This document shows positions 6,876-14,786 of a stretch of 17,570 bases of DNA, in pieces. Source of the stretch: an uncultured Bacteriovorax sp. (GTDB lineage: Bacteria; Bdellovibrionota; Bacteriovoracia; Bacteriovoracales; Bacteriovoracaceae); NCBI GenBank assembly GCA_946482295.1, contig CAMLRB010000054.1, positions 1 to 17,570 of the forward strand, given 5' to 3'. The translations under genes were made by a program, and so were the position numbers. The stretch's first letter is position 1. The number at the start of each line of letters is the position of its first letter. The notes under the pieces were generated by a model that worked only from the letters and a program-made list of their open reading frames with translations, searched no databases and was not told where the DNA came from.

Positions 6876-9245
6876 TTAAAATGTGATATGTTGTGGTCCT
6901 TCTTCTTGCCAATGTCCTTGGAGAACTCCGCTCTCCAAATTGCCTTGAAGGATTCTGCGAGAAAGTGGACGAGTCACCAATTGTGAGAACACTGCTTGTA
7001 ATGGACGTGCTCCAAAACGTGGATCATAACCTCGTTTGGCGATTTCTATGTAAGAGGCTTCATCTAATTCAATCTTGAGTGATTTCTCACTTAAACGGTC
7101 ATTGAGCAGTTTAAGTTGTTTGTTAATAAGATCACGCATAATTGATTGATCAAGCGGTCTGTAAGTCAGAATTGAATCTATTCGACCAAGAACTTCTGGC
7201 TTAAAATCTTCCGCAATATTCTTTGAATTTGTCGTCATCAAAATAATAGTGTTCTTAAAATCGATCGTACGACCTTTATTATCAGTCAAACGGCCGTCGT
7301 CTAAAATTTGTAAGAGGATATCAGAGAAATCACGATGCGCCTTCTCTACTTCATCAAACAAGATGACAGCATAAGGTTTTCTTCTCACGGCCTCAGTAAG
7401 TACGCCACCTTCTTCGTAACCGACATACCCGGCCGGAGCACCAATCAGTTTAGCGACGGAATGTTTTTCTGAAAATTCTGAGAGATCGAATCGAATCAAA
7501 TTCTCTTCATTATCAAAAAGAAATTGCGCCAGAGCTTTTGCCGTTTCCGTTTTCCCGACTCCCGATGGTCCTTGCAATAAAAAAGACCCCAGTGGACGTG
7601 AAGGATCTGAAAGTCCCGCATGCGCCGTCACCAGCACTTCTGAAATTTCATGAAGGGCCTCTTGTTGTCCGAAAACTCGAGCATTCAAGAAATCTTCAAG
7701 TTCAAGGATGTTGTCCTGTTTAGATTTTAAGATTTTCTCGACAGGAATACCTTTTTGTCTTGAGATGACATTCGCGATATGCACGGGCGATAAAATCCAC
7801 TCACTGCTTTCTTGTTCAATTTTGTGTTCAGTATCCGGGATAAGAGAATACTTAAGCTTACTCGCTAATTCGTAATCTTGATTGCGTTGAGCAACTTCCA
7901 AGTCGTACTTGTAACGATCGAGTTGATGTTTGAGTTCAGAGACTTTTTTTAACGAAAGAACTTCTTTTTCCCACTCTACTTTCCCTTTTATAAATTTCTC
8001 TTCTAAATCCATGATCTCTTTTTGAATCTCTTTTTGGTTCGCTTGAGTTTTGGCATAGATTTTTTTCGAGCGAATTTCCGCTTCAAGCTCAACAAGGTGT
8101 GCAGGCATAGCTTCAGCAGCAAGCTTTAAGGCCGATGAAGCTTCGTCAATTAAGTCAATCGCTTTATCTGGCAGATTTTTATCCGTTATATATTGAGTTG
8201 AGAGAAAAACAGCATTATAGATGGCCTCATCTGAAATTTTAATTCCATGGTGGATTTCCATTTTTTCTCTAATCCCCATGAGAATTTCGATTGCATCTTC
8301 TTTTGACGGCTCATCAACCGGAACAGAACGGAATCTTCTATCGAGAGCAGAATCATTCAAAATATACTTTTGATATTCTTCCGGAGTTGTTGCTCCAATA
8401 CAGTGCAGTTCACCACGAGCAAGTGCTGGCTTTAATAAATTGGCAGCATCCATGGCCCCATCTGTTCGACCTGCACCAACGAGTTGGTGAAGTTCATCGA
8501 TAAACAAAATGGCCTGGCCATTTTGATCCTTGATGAATTTTAAAAGTGCTTGAAGACGCTCTTCAAACTCTCCACGATATTTTGTTCCGGCCATGAGAGA
8601 ACCCAAATCTAATGAATAGACAGTCTTCCCTTCAAGCACGTCAGGAACTTTTCCTTTCACAATTTCACCGGCGAGTCCTTCAACAATGGCCGTTTTACCA
8701 ACCCCCGCAGGACCTACAAGCACAGGATTGTTTTTTCCACGACGACCAAGAATTTCCATGACGGCCCGAATTTCTTTTGAACGTCCAATGACGGGATCAA
8801 GTTTCCCTTGTTCTGCAAGTTCATTTAAGTTTGTCAGAAAGTTTGGTTTTTCTGTCGCGCCTTCTGCGTTTTCCGCTTTTAAATCGTTATAGTCGATTTT
8901 GAAGTTCGGTAAAATCTGAGGAAGATATTTCAGAAGATCTGTTTCGGTAATCTCTCCACGCCCGTTTTGTACGGCGTATGAAGAAGCATAAGTCAGCCAC
9001 TCACTTAGTTTAGTGTGAGGGCGAAGATTCTCCATATCGATTTTTTGAGAGGTTGTTGGTAATCGATCAATTTGAGCTTCAAGATCTTTTTTGTATTTTT
9101 TTAGGGCACGGTTTGAAAAAGACTGAGGATTATTCATTAATCCCAGCATTAACAATTCTGGATAAAATTCCGCGCATTTTCGCTTGAGGGCTTCGCTTTG
9201 AGCAATGGCCAGAGACCCTTCCACAATTTGATTAAACTTATTCAT
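6876..9245 (-). CDS. ClpB-like double AAA+ ATPase with shortened middle domain
   Basis: A 789-residue Hsp100 protein-remodelling ATPase. Residues 1-120 form a degenerate Clp N-domain. NBD1 has Walker A GPAGVGKT (178-185), Walker B ILFIDE and the arginine finger in ALDRRFR. A coiled middle region spans about 380-480. NBD2 has Walker A GPSGVGKT (559-566), pore loop GYVGY, Walker B VILFDE and C-terminal RFGARPLQ. The middle coil marks it as ClpB-like (disaggregase) rather than ClpA/ClpC, and there is no ClpP-docking IGF/IGL loop. It is about 70 residues shorter than usual ClpB: the middle coil lacks roughly 25-30 residues, and the stretch between sensor 1 (MTTNS) and GRID in NBD2 is cut to a few residues. 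The ATG has GAGGAG at good spacing. Own promoter and terminator suggest a single-gene unit. It is probably a paralogue beside a standard ClpB elsewhere. Confidence 0.92.
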   Translation of the reverse strand: MNKFNQIVEGSLAIAQSEALKRKCAEFYPELLMLGLMNNPQSFSNRALKKYKKDLEAQIDRLPTTSQKIDMENLRPHTKLSEWLTYASSYAVQNGRGEITETDLLKYLPQILPNFKIDYNDLKAENAEGATEKPNFLTNLNELAEQGKLDPVIGRSKEIRAVMEILGRRGKNNPVLVGPAGVGKTAIVEGLAGEIVKGKVPDVLEGKTVYSLDLGSLMAGTKYRGEFEERLQALLKFIKDQNGQAILFIDELHQLVGAGRTDGAMDAANLLKPALARGELHCIGATTPEEYQKYILNDSALDRRFRSVPVDEPSKEDAIEILMGIREKMEIHHGIKISDEAIYNAVFLSTQYITDKNLPDKAIDLIDEASSALKLAAEAMPAHLVELEAEIRSKKIYAKTQANQKEIQKEIMDLEEKFIKGKVEWEKEVLSLKKVSELKHQLDRYKYDLEVAQRNQDYELASKLKYSLIPDTEHKIEQESSEWILSPVHIANVISRQKGIPVEKILKSKQDNILELEDFLNARVFGQQEALHEISEVLVTAHAGLSDPSRPLGSFLLQGPSGVGKTETAKALAQFLFDNEENLIRFDLSEFSEKHSVAKLIGAPAGYVGYEEGGVLTEAVRRKPYAVILFDEVEKAHRDFSDILLQILDDGRLTDNKGRTIDFKNTIILMTTNSKNIAEDFKPEVLGRIDSILTYRPLDQSIMRDLINKQLKLLNDRLSEKSLKIELDEASYIEIAKRGYDPRFGARPLQAVFSQLVTRPLSRRILQGNLESGVLQGHWQEEGPQHITF

Positions 9246-9259
9246 CGTTTTCTCCTCGT

Positions 9260-9287
9260 CTTATACTGAGCAATGAAATCATTTCAG
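9260..9287 (-). promoter_or_regulatory. Possible promoter of the clpB-like gene with overlapping palindrome
   Basis: On the minus strand CTGAAA (9282-9287) and TATAAG (9260-9265) are 16 bases apart, close to sigma-70 consensus, and end 15 bases before the ATG. A perfect palindrome TGAAAT-C-ATTTCA (9274-9286) covers the -35 and spacer and could be an operator. It does not look like a CIRCE or sigma-32 element. Confidence 0.35.
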
Positions 9288-9328
9288 TATTTCGTTTCAA
9301 AGAAAAGATGGGATGGATTAATGAAACG

Positions 9329-9730
9329 TCAAGTCTTTAGCTGCGAAAGAACTTTTAGGACTTTATCTTGGAAGGCAGGTTCATCGAAGGGCTTGACTAA
9401 AAAGTTTTTAACCCCACGCTGAATGATACGGGCTATTACGTCTTTTTCCAGTGCACCCGACACAATGAGAACAGAATCTTTACTATTAAGGGCGTCGCCG
9501 TCAAACTCAGTTAGTAACTCAATACCATTCTTTTTAGGCATATTTACATCTAAAAGAACAAGAGCAAAACGCTGATTGCGAAGCTTCTGAGCGGCCATTA
9601 ATCCATCGTTGGCCACGACGATGTTTTTAAAACATCCCATGTGAATACAATACTGTTTGAGTATTTCACAAATGGATTTATCATCATCTACAATTAAAAC
9701 ATCGCGCTGAACTTTTTTGTCTAATGTCAT
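9329..9730 (-). CDS. Single-domain response regulator (CheY-like receiver)
   Basis: A 133-residue receiver domain without an output domain. The acidic pocket is D15-D16-D17 (VLIVDDD), the phosphoacceptor is D61 in LLDVNMPKKNG, the switch Ser is S91 (LIVSG) and the conserved Lys is K113 in VKPF. All catalytic residues are present, so it should accept phosphate from a histidine kinase that is not in the window. Isolated receivers act by binding another protein, as CheY or DivK do. The gene follows the nuclease gene by six bases, with AGGA as ribosome site, so the two share a transcript with the 468-residue protein. That link suggests, but does not prove, a shared physiological programme. The gene ends 83 bases before the clpB-like start, which has its own promoter candidate. 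Confidence 0.92.
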   Translation of the reverse strand: MTLDKKVQRDVLIVDDDKSICEILKQYCIHMGCFKNIVVANDGLMAAQKLRNQRFALVLLDVNMPKKNGIELLTEFDGDALNSKDSVLIVSGALEKDVIARIIQRGVKNFLVKPFDEPAFQDKVLKVLSQLKT

Positions 9731-9736
9731 ACTGTC

Positions 9737-10567
9737 CTAGATATTTTCTTTAACTTTTTTACGTAATTCTAAGTATGTATTATCGAGCTTTTCATCTTTA
9801 AAAATTTTATTCAAAACACTCGCTAAACGAATGCCTGCCTGGCGAAGTCTCAATTCATAAGTTGGTTTCACTTTGAAGTGATACTCGTAACCAGCTGACT
9901 CACCAACATCGTAAACAACATTTCTTAGCTCTTGAGATTCACGGGCCCAATCCATAAATGTTCCTGCCGTGAAAGCTTTTGTTTCTTCTTTTGTGAAGTG
10001 ATTCAGAATTTTTGTGTATTCGGTGTAAGAGAGTTGTTCGAAGTCGACAATGTTTTCATCCCATAGAGCATGAAGATTTGTTTCTGTCTTAAACCACTTG
10101 AGACGAACATTATTCCCACCTCTATCTTCAGCTAGGCCTACGTGGAGGGGTTGGTGAAGATCTCCCATCATGTGCACCATGAAACGAAGAGCATCTTTTT
10201 TTTGCTCAACTGTCGCTTTTTTATCTCTTAGAGTTTCTTCGAACTGAAAAAGAGCGAAGATCACATCGCCATCAGCTACACGCTTTTGATCAAAATATGT
10301 TTTTCCTGTAGGAATCGAAACGTAGTGCCAAGGAGCTGTGTAATTGTATTTTTTGTCTGAACGAATTTCATCCGGCCATGTTGAGACGCGGGCCAGATCC
10401 TCATTACCTAAAAGTTTTTTCACTTCACGAGCGGCATTTTTATCAAGATTGAGTTGAGCAATTTCACCGACAATTCGGTGACCATTTTTTCCCCAGGCAT
10501 GGACTTCAGAAGTCATAACCATTAATGCTGAAAAAAGAAGAATTGATGTTTTTTTCATATATCGCAT
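9737..10567 (-). CDS. Secreted S1/P1-family zinc nuclease
   Basis: A 276-residue exported nuclease cutting single-stranded DNA/RNA, with possible 3'-nucleotidase activity. A signal peptide (KKTSILLFSALMVMTSEVHA) leads to a mature protein starting with Trp, which in this family is itself a zinc ligand through its free N-terminus. All nine ligands of the three-zinc cluster are visible: W25, H30, D66, H81, H132, D136, H142, H166 and D170 (mature W1 and H6 as in nuclease P1), in GHRIVG, STWPDE, PWHYV, HMMGDLHQPLH and LHALWD. Start choice: ATG at 10567 lies four bases after GGAG; ATG at 10558 gives an ATGA overlap with the upstream gene and also leaves a good signal; ATG at 10585 is less likely. 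It should work in the periplasm or outside the cell, salvaging nucleic acids. Confidence 0.9.
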   Translation of the reverse strand: MRYMKKTSILLFSALMVMTSEVHAWGKNGHRIVGEIAQLNLDKNAAREVKKLLGNEDLARVSTWPDEIRSDKKYNYTAPWHYVSIPTGKTYFDQKRVADGDVIFALFQFEETLRDKKATVEQKKDALRFMVHMMGDLHQPLHVGLAEDRGGNNVRLKWFKTETNLHALWDENIVDFEQLSYTEYTKILNHFTKEETKAFTAGTFMDWARESQELRNVVYDVGESAGYEYHFKVKPTYELRLRQAGIRLASVLNKIFKDEKLDNTYLELRKKVKENI

Positions 10568-11961
10568 TTTGCTCCAAATAAACATTTAGTCTTAACCGTC
10601 TTTGCCACCGAAGCTGGAACAAATTTTTCCCACCCTTCGGTTCCATCTTGGATCATCTTGAGCACTCTTCGTGACCAAATTGAAACCACCGCTGGATTAT
10701 AATCTTCAATATTTTGAATTAAATTATTTTCCTTGAGATAAGCAACCAGGTGTTGAAGATCTGGTGGCAGCTGCAAAGACTCCAGAGTTTTGATTTCATT
10801 AAGTTCATCATCACAGGCCGGATAAATAAACAGCTTCGTATTGGGTTCTAATAATGTCCCAACCGATCCCAAGAGCCCTAGTCGACTATTTTGATAACGG
10901 GCCTTATTTAATATTTCTTCAAGATTGTATGAAGCTAAAACAAAGGCAATTTTTTTCTTTGCATATTTTGTGAAGAACATATTGAGATCGCTGTAAGTTT
11001 CAGAATTTGAGATAAGAACTCTCTGGCCTAATGCTGAGAGAAGATCTACACGGGCGAGGAAATCTTCATTGTCGACTGTTCCTCTGTCGAGAAGAAGCGA
11101 CATACTGATTTCAGGAATAACAATTGTATTCTCACGTTCTTCTTTATCTAAGCATGCTTTAAATTTACGAAGACCACACTCAAGCATATCGAGAGAGAGA
11201 TTTGTGGGAGGTCTGTAACCACCACGTACAACAAGAACATTTTTTTTATAGAGAACATCAGAGGCCTGAAGAACTCCTCCATCGTGATCAAAGATAACGG
11301 CTTCACAGAGTTTCATTTTTACAAGCTCAAGACAATGCAATCTTGAATCTTGTCCTTTAAACGCAACACCAGAAACACGAATCATGTCGATTTTAATTCT
11401 TGAAGTTGTGAGTCCATCCATGAGTGAAGCCACAAATTTTTCTCGATCATGAGTTTCGTTGTAGACTGCATATACTAGATTCACACCGATTAACCCCAAG
11501 GCCTCTTGTTGCTGAATATTTTCTGCATCCAACATACTGACGTGTAAAACAACTTGGGACGGTTGCGCCTTCGGTGCATTTTGAAATTTAATTCCTATCC
11601 ATCCGTGATTTTCGCCCGTCCCTTTAAAAGACTTAGCAGCTACAGTATTAGCGTAAGCGAAAAATGTTGTTTGAGGATGTCGGATGTTTTGAAGGCGTTC
11701 AATCAAGATTTCATATTCTGTATCAAGCATTTTTTGAAGACGGTCAAAGCTGACATAGCGACCCGATTTTTCTTTTCCATAAATCGCATCACTCATAGTC
11801 ATATCATAAGCAGAAATACTTTTAGCAATAGTTCCCGCTGCACCACCAGCGCGAAAGAAATGACGGGCCACTTCCTGACCAGCGCCGATTTCGGCAAAAG
11901 TTCCATAGATGTCGTTATTTAAATTGATCTCCAAGGCCTTTTGCTGATGACCTAATCCCAT
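10555..11961 (-). CDS. Conserved uncharacterised 468-residue protein (no TonB features)
   Basis: A cytoplasmic 468-residue protein with a very conserved opening (ALEINLNNDIYGTFAEIGAG, then QEVARHFFRAGGAAGTIAKS and AYDMTMSDAIYG), which I recognise from a protein family found across many distant bacteria. To my recollection, databases often label it TonB-dependent receptor or nicotinate-nucleotide adenylyltransferase; neither fits, since there is no signal peptide, TonB box, beta-barrel pattern or HxGH nucleotidyl-transfer motif. The C-terminal part alternates strands and helices (KIAFVLASYNLEEILN, LGLLGSVGTLL), suggesting an alpha/beta domain. There are no membrane segments. The start at 11961 follows GAGG. 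The last codons overlap the nuclease gene, making it the first gene of a three-gene unit. No function can be assigned honestly. Confidence 0.88.
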   Translation of the reverse strand: MGLGHQQKALEINLNNDIYGTFAEIGAGQEVARHFFRAGGAAGTIAKSISAYDMTMSDAIYGKEKSGRYVSFDRLQKMLDTEYEILIERLQNIRHPQTTFFAYANTVAAKSFKGTGENHGWIGIKFQNAPKAQPSQVVLHVSMLDAENIQQQEALGLIGVNLVYAVYNETHDREKFVASLMDGLTTSRIKIDMIRVSGVAFKGQDSRLHCLELVKMKLCEAVIFDHDGGVLQASDVLYKKNVLVVRGGYRPPTNLSLDMLECGLRKFKACLDKEERENTIVIPEISMSLLLDRGTVDNEDFLARVDLLSALGQRVLISNSETYSDLNMFFTKYAKKKIAFVLASYNLEEILNKARYQNSRLGLLGSVGTLLEPNTKLFIYPACDDELNEIKTLESLQLPPDLQHLVAYLKENNLIQNIEDYNPAVVSIWSRRVLKMIQDGTEGWEKFVPASVAKTVKTKCLFGAKCDI

Positions 11962-12062
11962 AATAATCCTCGTAGAAATGTATAGATGTCTAAGATATGA
12001 TAGCTACAATCGAAGTCGCTTGCAAATAACGAAACCAAACCTGCGAAGCCTTTGGAGAGACT

Positions 12063-12359
12063 ATGCCTAATTTGAAAACACATCTTTTCGTCTGCACGAG
12101 CTGTACATATAAAAAATCCTTTGGACGTGAATCTGATCCTGATGAGGCCGCTGAGCTGAGAAAATGCCTAAAGAAGCGCGCTCGTGAGGCCTTTGCGAAG
12201 GACGAAGTCCGTGTTTCTGCAGTGAAGTGCCTGGGTGAATGTGATGAGGGAATCGCGGCCGTCTTCTACCCTGAGGGCGAGTGGATGCTCAACTTAAGAC
12301 CAGAGGATGAGGACAAAATTTTCCAACGTCTAACCGAGCATGCCACTCGGTTAAAGTAA
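12063..12359 (+). CDS. Small Cys-rich protein, thioredoxin-like [2Fe-2S] ferredoxin / DUF1636 type
   Basis: A 98-residue protein with cysteines in a metal-binding layout: C11-x2-C14 in LFVCTSCTYK and C56-x3-C60 in VKCLGECDEGIA, plus C35. The C-x3-C pair with CLGxCDxG is typical of thioredoxin-fold ferredoxins, and the early CTSC resembles DUF1636 metal-binding proteins. A [2Fe-2S] cluster is likely, but the exact ligand set is uncertain. The strand AAVFYPEGEWMLNLRPED and a final helix finish the fold. GGAGAG precedes the ATG. The gene is divergent from the 468-residue protein (101 bases between, where I see no confident promoter) and is followed by a 41-residue microprotein gene. Confidence 0.82.
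   Translation: MPNLKTHLFVCTSCTYKKSFGRESDPDEAAELRKCLKKRAREAFAKDEVRVSAVKCLGECDEGIAAVFYPEGEWMLNLRPEDEDKIFQRLTEHATRLK
12331..12353 (+). other. Hairpin in the last codons of the ferredoxin-like gene
   Basis: TAACCGAG (12331-12338) and CTCGGTTA (12346-12353) form a perfect 8-bp stem with a 7-base loop, ending just before the stop codon. No U-tract follows, so it is not a standard terminator. It might slow ribosomes or protect the 3' end of the message. Confidence 0.3.
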
Positions 12360-12377
12360 TCTCTGCACACACCGATA

Positions 12378-12395
12378 GGTTCTCTAAGGAGAATC
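12378..12395 (+). promoter_or_regulatory. Possible hairpin hiding the microprotein ribosome site
   Basis: GGTTCTC (12378-12384) can pair with GAGAATC (12389-12395; one G-U pair) around a TAAG loop. The AGGAG ribosome site of the 41-codon gene lies in the loop and 3' arm, so folding would restrict initiation. The stem is short and its stability is uncertain. Confidence 0.22.
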
Positions 12396-12397
12396 TT

Positions 12398-12523
12398 ATG
12401 AACATACTAGATTTAGTTACTTTTGTTGGTGGGGTAACTGCCGTGATGATTATCTTCGTTGCTAAGACAAATATTGAACAATCAAAAGTTCGTGTAAAAG
12501 TTCCGGTTAAGACAAAACGCTAA
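12398..12523 (+). CDS. 41-residue single-pass membrane microprotein
   Basis: A short frame of 41 codons with a good AGGAG ribosome site seven bases before its ATG. The N-terminal ~22 residues (from MNILDLV through VMIIFVA) are hydrophobic and long enough for one membrane helix. The rest is a basic tail with repeated Val-Lys pairs (KVRVKVPVKTKR). By the positive-inside rule the tail would be cytoplasmic. I know no family for it. It follows the ferredoxin-like gene by 38 bases on the same strand, so it may be a partner or anchor for it. Its stop overlaps by four bases the stop of the convergent acyl-CoA ligase gene. Support is ribosome site, composition and placement only; conservation was not tested. 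Confidence 0.5.
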   Translation: MNILDLVTFVGGVTAVMIIFVAKTNIEQSKVRVKVPVKTKR

Positions 12524-14010
12524 GAAATTAATTTCAACGCTTCAGTCTTTAAGAATTTACGATCGACTTTTCCGTTTGGTAGCAATGGAAAATTTTTTAA
12601 GCAGTGTACATGTTGTGGATGTTTGTAACGAGAAAGTTTAGGGTTTAAAAATTCTCTTAACTCATTGGCCGAAAGATCTTTTTCCGTTTTTAAAAAAGCA
12701 AAACCAACCTCTCCCCATTTTTCATGTGGCACGGCCACGACAACGGCTTCTGAAATATCAGCATGAGTTGTAATATGTTTTTCCACTTCACCTGGGTAGA
12801 CGTTTTCGCCACCAGAGATATACATATCTTTAATACGACCAACGACGAAATAGAATCCATCCCGATCATAACGAACGAGATCTCCTGTACAAAAATAACC
12901 GTCTTTCATTGTGTCTTTAAATGCTTTTTCATTCTGATAGTAACCGCAAGTCACATGAGGTCCAGCAATCAAGAGTTCGCCCGGTTCATCAACGCCTGCA
13001 TCAGTCCCATCCGATTTCACAACACGAACTTTTGAATGAGGCATTGGCCTTCCAATCGATCCCGCTTTTGAAACGGCAAACTCTTCATCTAGTAAAAAAC
13101 AATTCGGACCAACTTCAGTAAGACCGAAGCCTTGTTTAAAGCAAAGATTTTTTCTTTGATATTCTTCGATCATAGGAATGGGACAAGCGGCTCCACCCGA
13201 AATAAAAAAGCGGATAGATGAAAAATTGCATTCGTGAAAACGTGGTTTTTCTAAAAGCATCTGAAACATGGTTGGCACACCAAAATAGACACTTACTTTT
13301 TCTTTTTCGATTGTATTAAAAACATTATCTGCATTAAACGATGAGGCCAAAACACTCGTTCCACCTAAATACAATAAGGGCAAAAGGAGAACATTGTAGC
13401 CACCAGTATGAAAAAATGGTGTTTCGACAAGAGTGACATCTGTCGATCTCAATCCCCAACCTGCGCAAGTTTCCTGTTGATTCGATAGAAGCATTTGCCC
13501 GTGGAACATGACACCTTTTGGTTGCCCCGTTGATCCAGAAGTAAACAACATAAGAATCGGATCTTCGAGTGTCGATTTTGTTTCATTGAAGTCGGAATCG
13601 CTAGCGGAATAATCCAAGTTCACAAGACTCGCATTAATATATTTTCCACTCCCCGGTATAAGTCTCTCGCCAATTCCAAGATAGAGTTTAGGATTTAAAT
13701 GCGAGAGAACATTTTCAAGTTCACCTAAAGAAAGACGAAAATTAAGGGGAACAAAAAGGGCCTTGAGTTTAGAACAAGCGAGCATCAACATCAGATGCAA
13801 AAGACTATTAGTTTCTGCATGAAAGGCCACACATTCGCCAGCTGCCAGACCTTCTTTTTTAAGCACGGCCGCCCAAGCATTCACTTCATCATTTAGTTCT
13901 TTATAAGTGAGCGTGCGTTCGCGATCTATCGTTGACGATTGCATTTTAATCGCCGTTTTTTGGGAAAAAACTTCTGCATTTTTTTCTAAAAATTCAATCC
14001 AGGCCTTCAT
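12520..14010 (-). CDS. AMP-forming acyl-CoA ligase
   Basis: A 496-residue member of the adenylate-forming ANL superfamily that should join an organic acid to CoA via an acyl-AMP. Motifs in order: P-loop LFTSGSTGQPKG (about 156-166), QGFGLTEVGP (A5), the GYFCTGDLVRYD aspartate (A7), GRIKDMYISGGENVYP (A8 hinge) and the catalytic lysine K481 in LPNGKVDRK. It has the normal two-domain form with a complete C-terminal domain, closest in style to medium-chain, aryl or MenE-like ligases; the substrate cannot be read. It is the last gene of a five-gene minus-strand unit and starts inside the stop of the second hydrolase (ATGA). As the activating enzyme it could prime the synthase upstream. OleC beta-lactone synthetases are related in fold, but I see no sign favouring that activity. 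Confidence 0.93.
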   Translation of the reverse strand: MKAWIEFLEKNAEVFSQKTAIKMQSSTIDRERTLTYKELNDEVNAWAAVLKKEGLAAGECVAFHAETNSLLHLMLMLACSKLKALFVPLNFRLSLGELENVLSHLNPKLYLGIGERLIPGSGKYINASLVNLDYSASDSDFNETKSTLEDPILMLFTSGSTGQPKGVMFHGQMLLSNQQETCAGWGLRSTDVTLVETPFFHTGGYNVLLLPLLYLGGTSVLASSFNADNVFNTIEKEKVSVYFGVPTMFQMLLEKPRFHECNFSSIRFFISGGAACPIPMIEEYQRKNLCFKQGFGLTEVGPNCFLLDEEFAVSKAGSIGRPMPHSKVRVVKSDGTDAGVDEPGELLIAGPHVTCGYYQNEKAFKDTMKDGYFCTGDLVRYDRDGFYFVVGRIKDMYISGGENVYPGEVEKHITTHADISEAVVVAVPHEKWGEVGFAFLKTEKDLSANELREFLNPKLSRYKHPQHVHCLKNFPLLPNGKVDRKFLKTEALKLIS

Positions 14011-14786
14011 TCAATTGCCTCAAATATCCATGGGAGGATTTGTTTCTCCATGATCCCTGGTTTTTCAATGAGTCCAGCATGACCGCCTTCGGCCAATTTG
14101 AACGTTCCTCTCTTGGCCTTTGCTGCCATTTTTTCGTGATTAAAAGGCGGTGTAAGTAAGTCTTCTTTACCAGCGACAAAAAGAAGTGGGCACTCGATGT
14201 TAGTCAAATCAATGTCCGTTTCCATTGCACCTAACAGAAGTCCACGTACAACGTGATCAGGAAGACTTGCTGCTTTTTCTCTATAACTTAAAAACAATTC
14301 ACTTTTTTCATTAAAAATATCTTCTCCCCAAATCCAAGGAGTCGCGATGTCAAAGCGATGAAGAGGACCACCTGTTTCGTGGGCCATAAGCCAACTTCCA
14401 AGTTTTGATTTCATCATTGGTGTCGCAATATCAAAACAATCGCAGGCCACGACTCCCGCAACTTCTTCCGGAAAACGACGTGCATATTCCATCGAAATGC
14501 GAGCTCCATTACTAAGCCCCACTAATACAATTTTTCCCAACTTTTTTTCTTCAAGCAATTGGCGCAAATCTCTTACATGATCATCAAGATGATAGATGCC
14601 CTCTGGCTTAGGAGATTTTCCTTGACCACGACAATCGTAACGGAGGTATTGATATTTATCTTTTACATAGAAAGTCGCACCATCATAAGATGTGTAATCA
14701 GCAAATAATCCATTCACAAAAACTAGTGTTGGATCACTCGCCTTTTTTTTCGTCCCTTCTAAAAGTGAAAAAAGTTCTAGCCTAAT
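14007..14786 (-). CDS. Alpha/beta hydrolase of the acyl cluster (start uncertain)
   Basis: An alpha/beta-hydrolase-fold enzyme. The nucleophile elbow is GLSNG (S92 in this reading), the acid is probably the Asp of GKEDLL and the base the His of GGHAGL, so the triad is complete. YDCRGQGKSPKP is the usual loop after strand 4. The only ordinary start is a GTG at 14717, but that would cut off RLELFSLLEG and LVFVNG, which read as the first strands and the oxyanion-hole segment of the fold. The frame continues up to a stop at about 14796 without any ATG, GTG or TTG; an ATT at 14786 is the best candidate and would overlap the reductase gene end by ten bases. The reading to 14786 is shown. Lactonase, thioesterase and enol-lactone hydrolase are all possible. 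Confidence 0.82.
   Translation of the reverse strand: MRLELFSLLEGTKKKASDPTLVFVNGLFADYTSYDGATFYVKDKYQYLRYDCRGQGKSPKPEGIYHLDDHVRDLRQLLEEKKLGKIVLVGLSNGARISMEYARRFPEEVAGVVACDCFDIATPMMKSKLGSWLMAHETGGPLHRFDIATPWIWGEDIFNEKSELFLSYREKAASLPDHVVRGLLLGAMETDIDLTNIECPLLFVAGKEDLLTPPFNHEKMAAKAKRGTFKLAEGGHAGLIEKPGIMEKQILPWIFEAIE

Noticed and set aside
8686..8892. Plus-strand frames opposite the ClpB-like gene
   Set aside because: They are antisense to Walker and linker regions whose protein meaning on the minus strand is unambiguous.
12331..12353. Intrinsic terminator after the ferredoxin-like gene
   Set aside because: The stem is good, but it lies inside the coding region and no U-tract follows.
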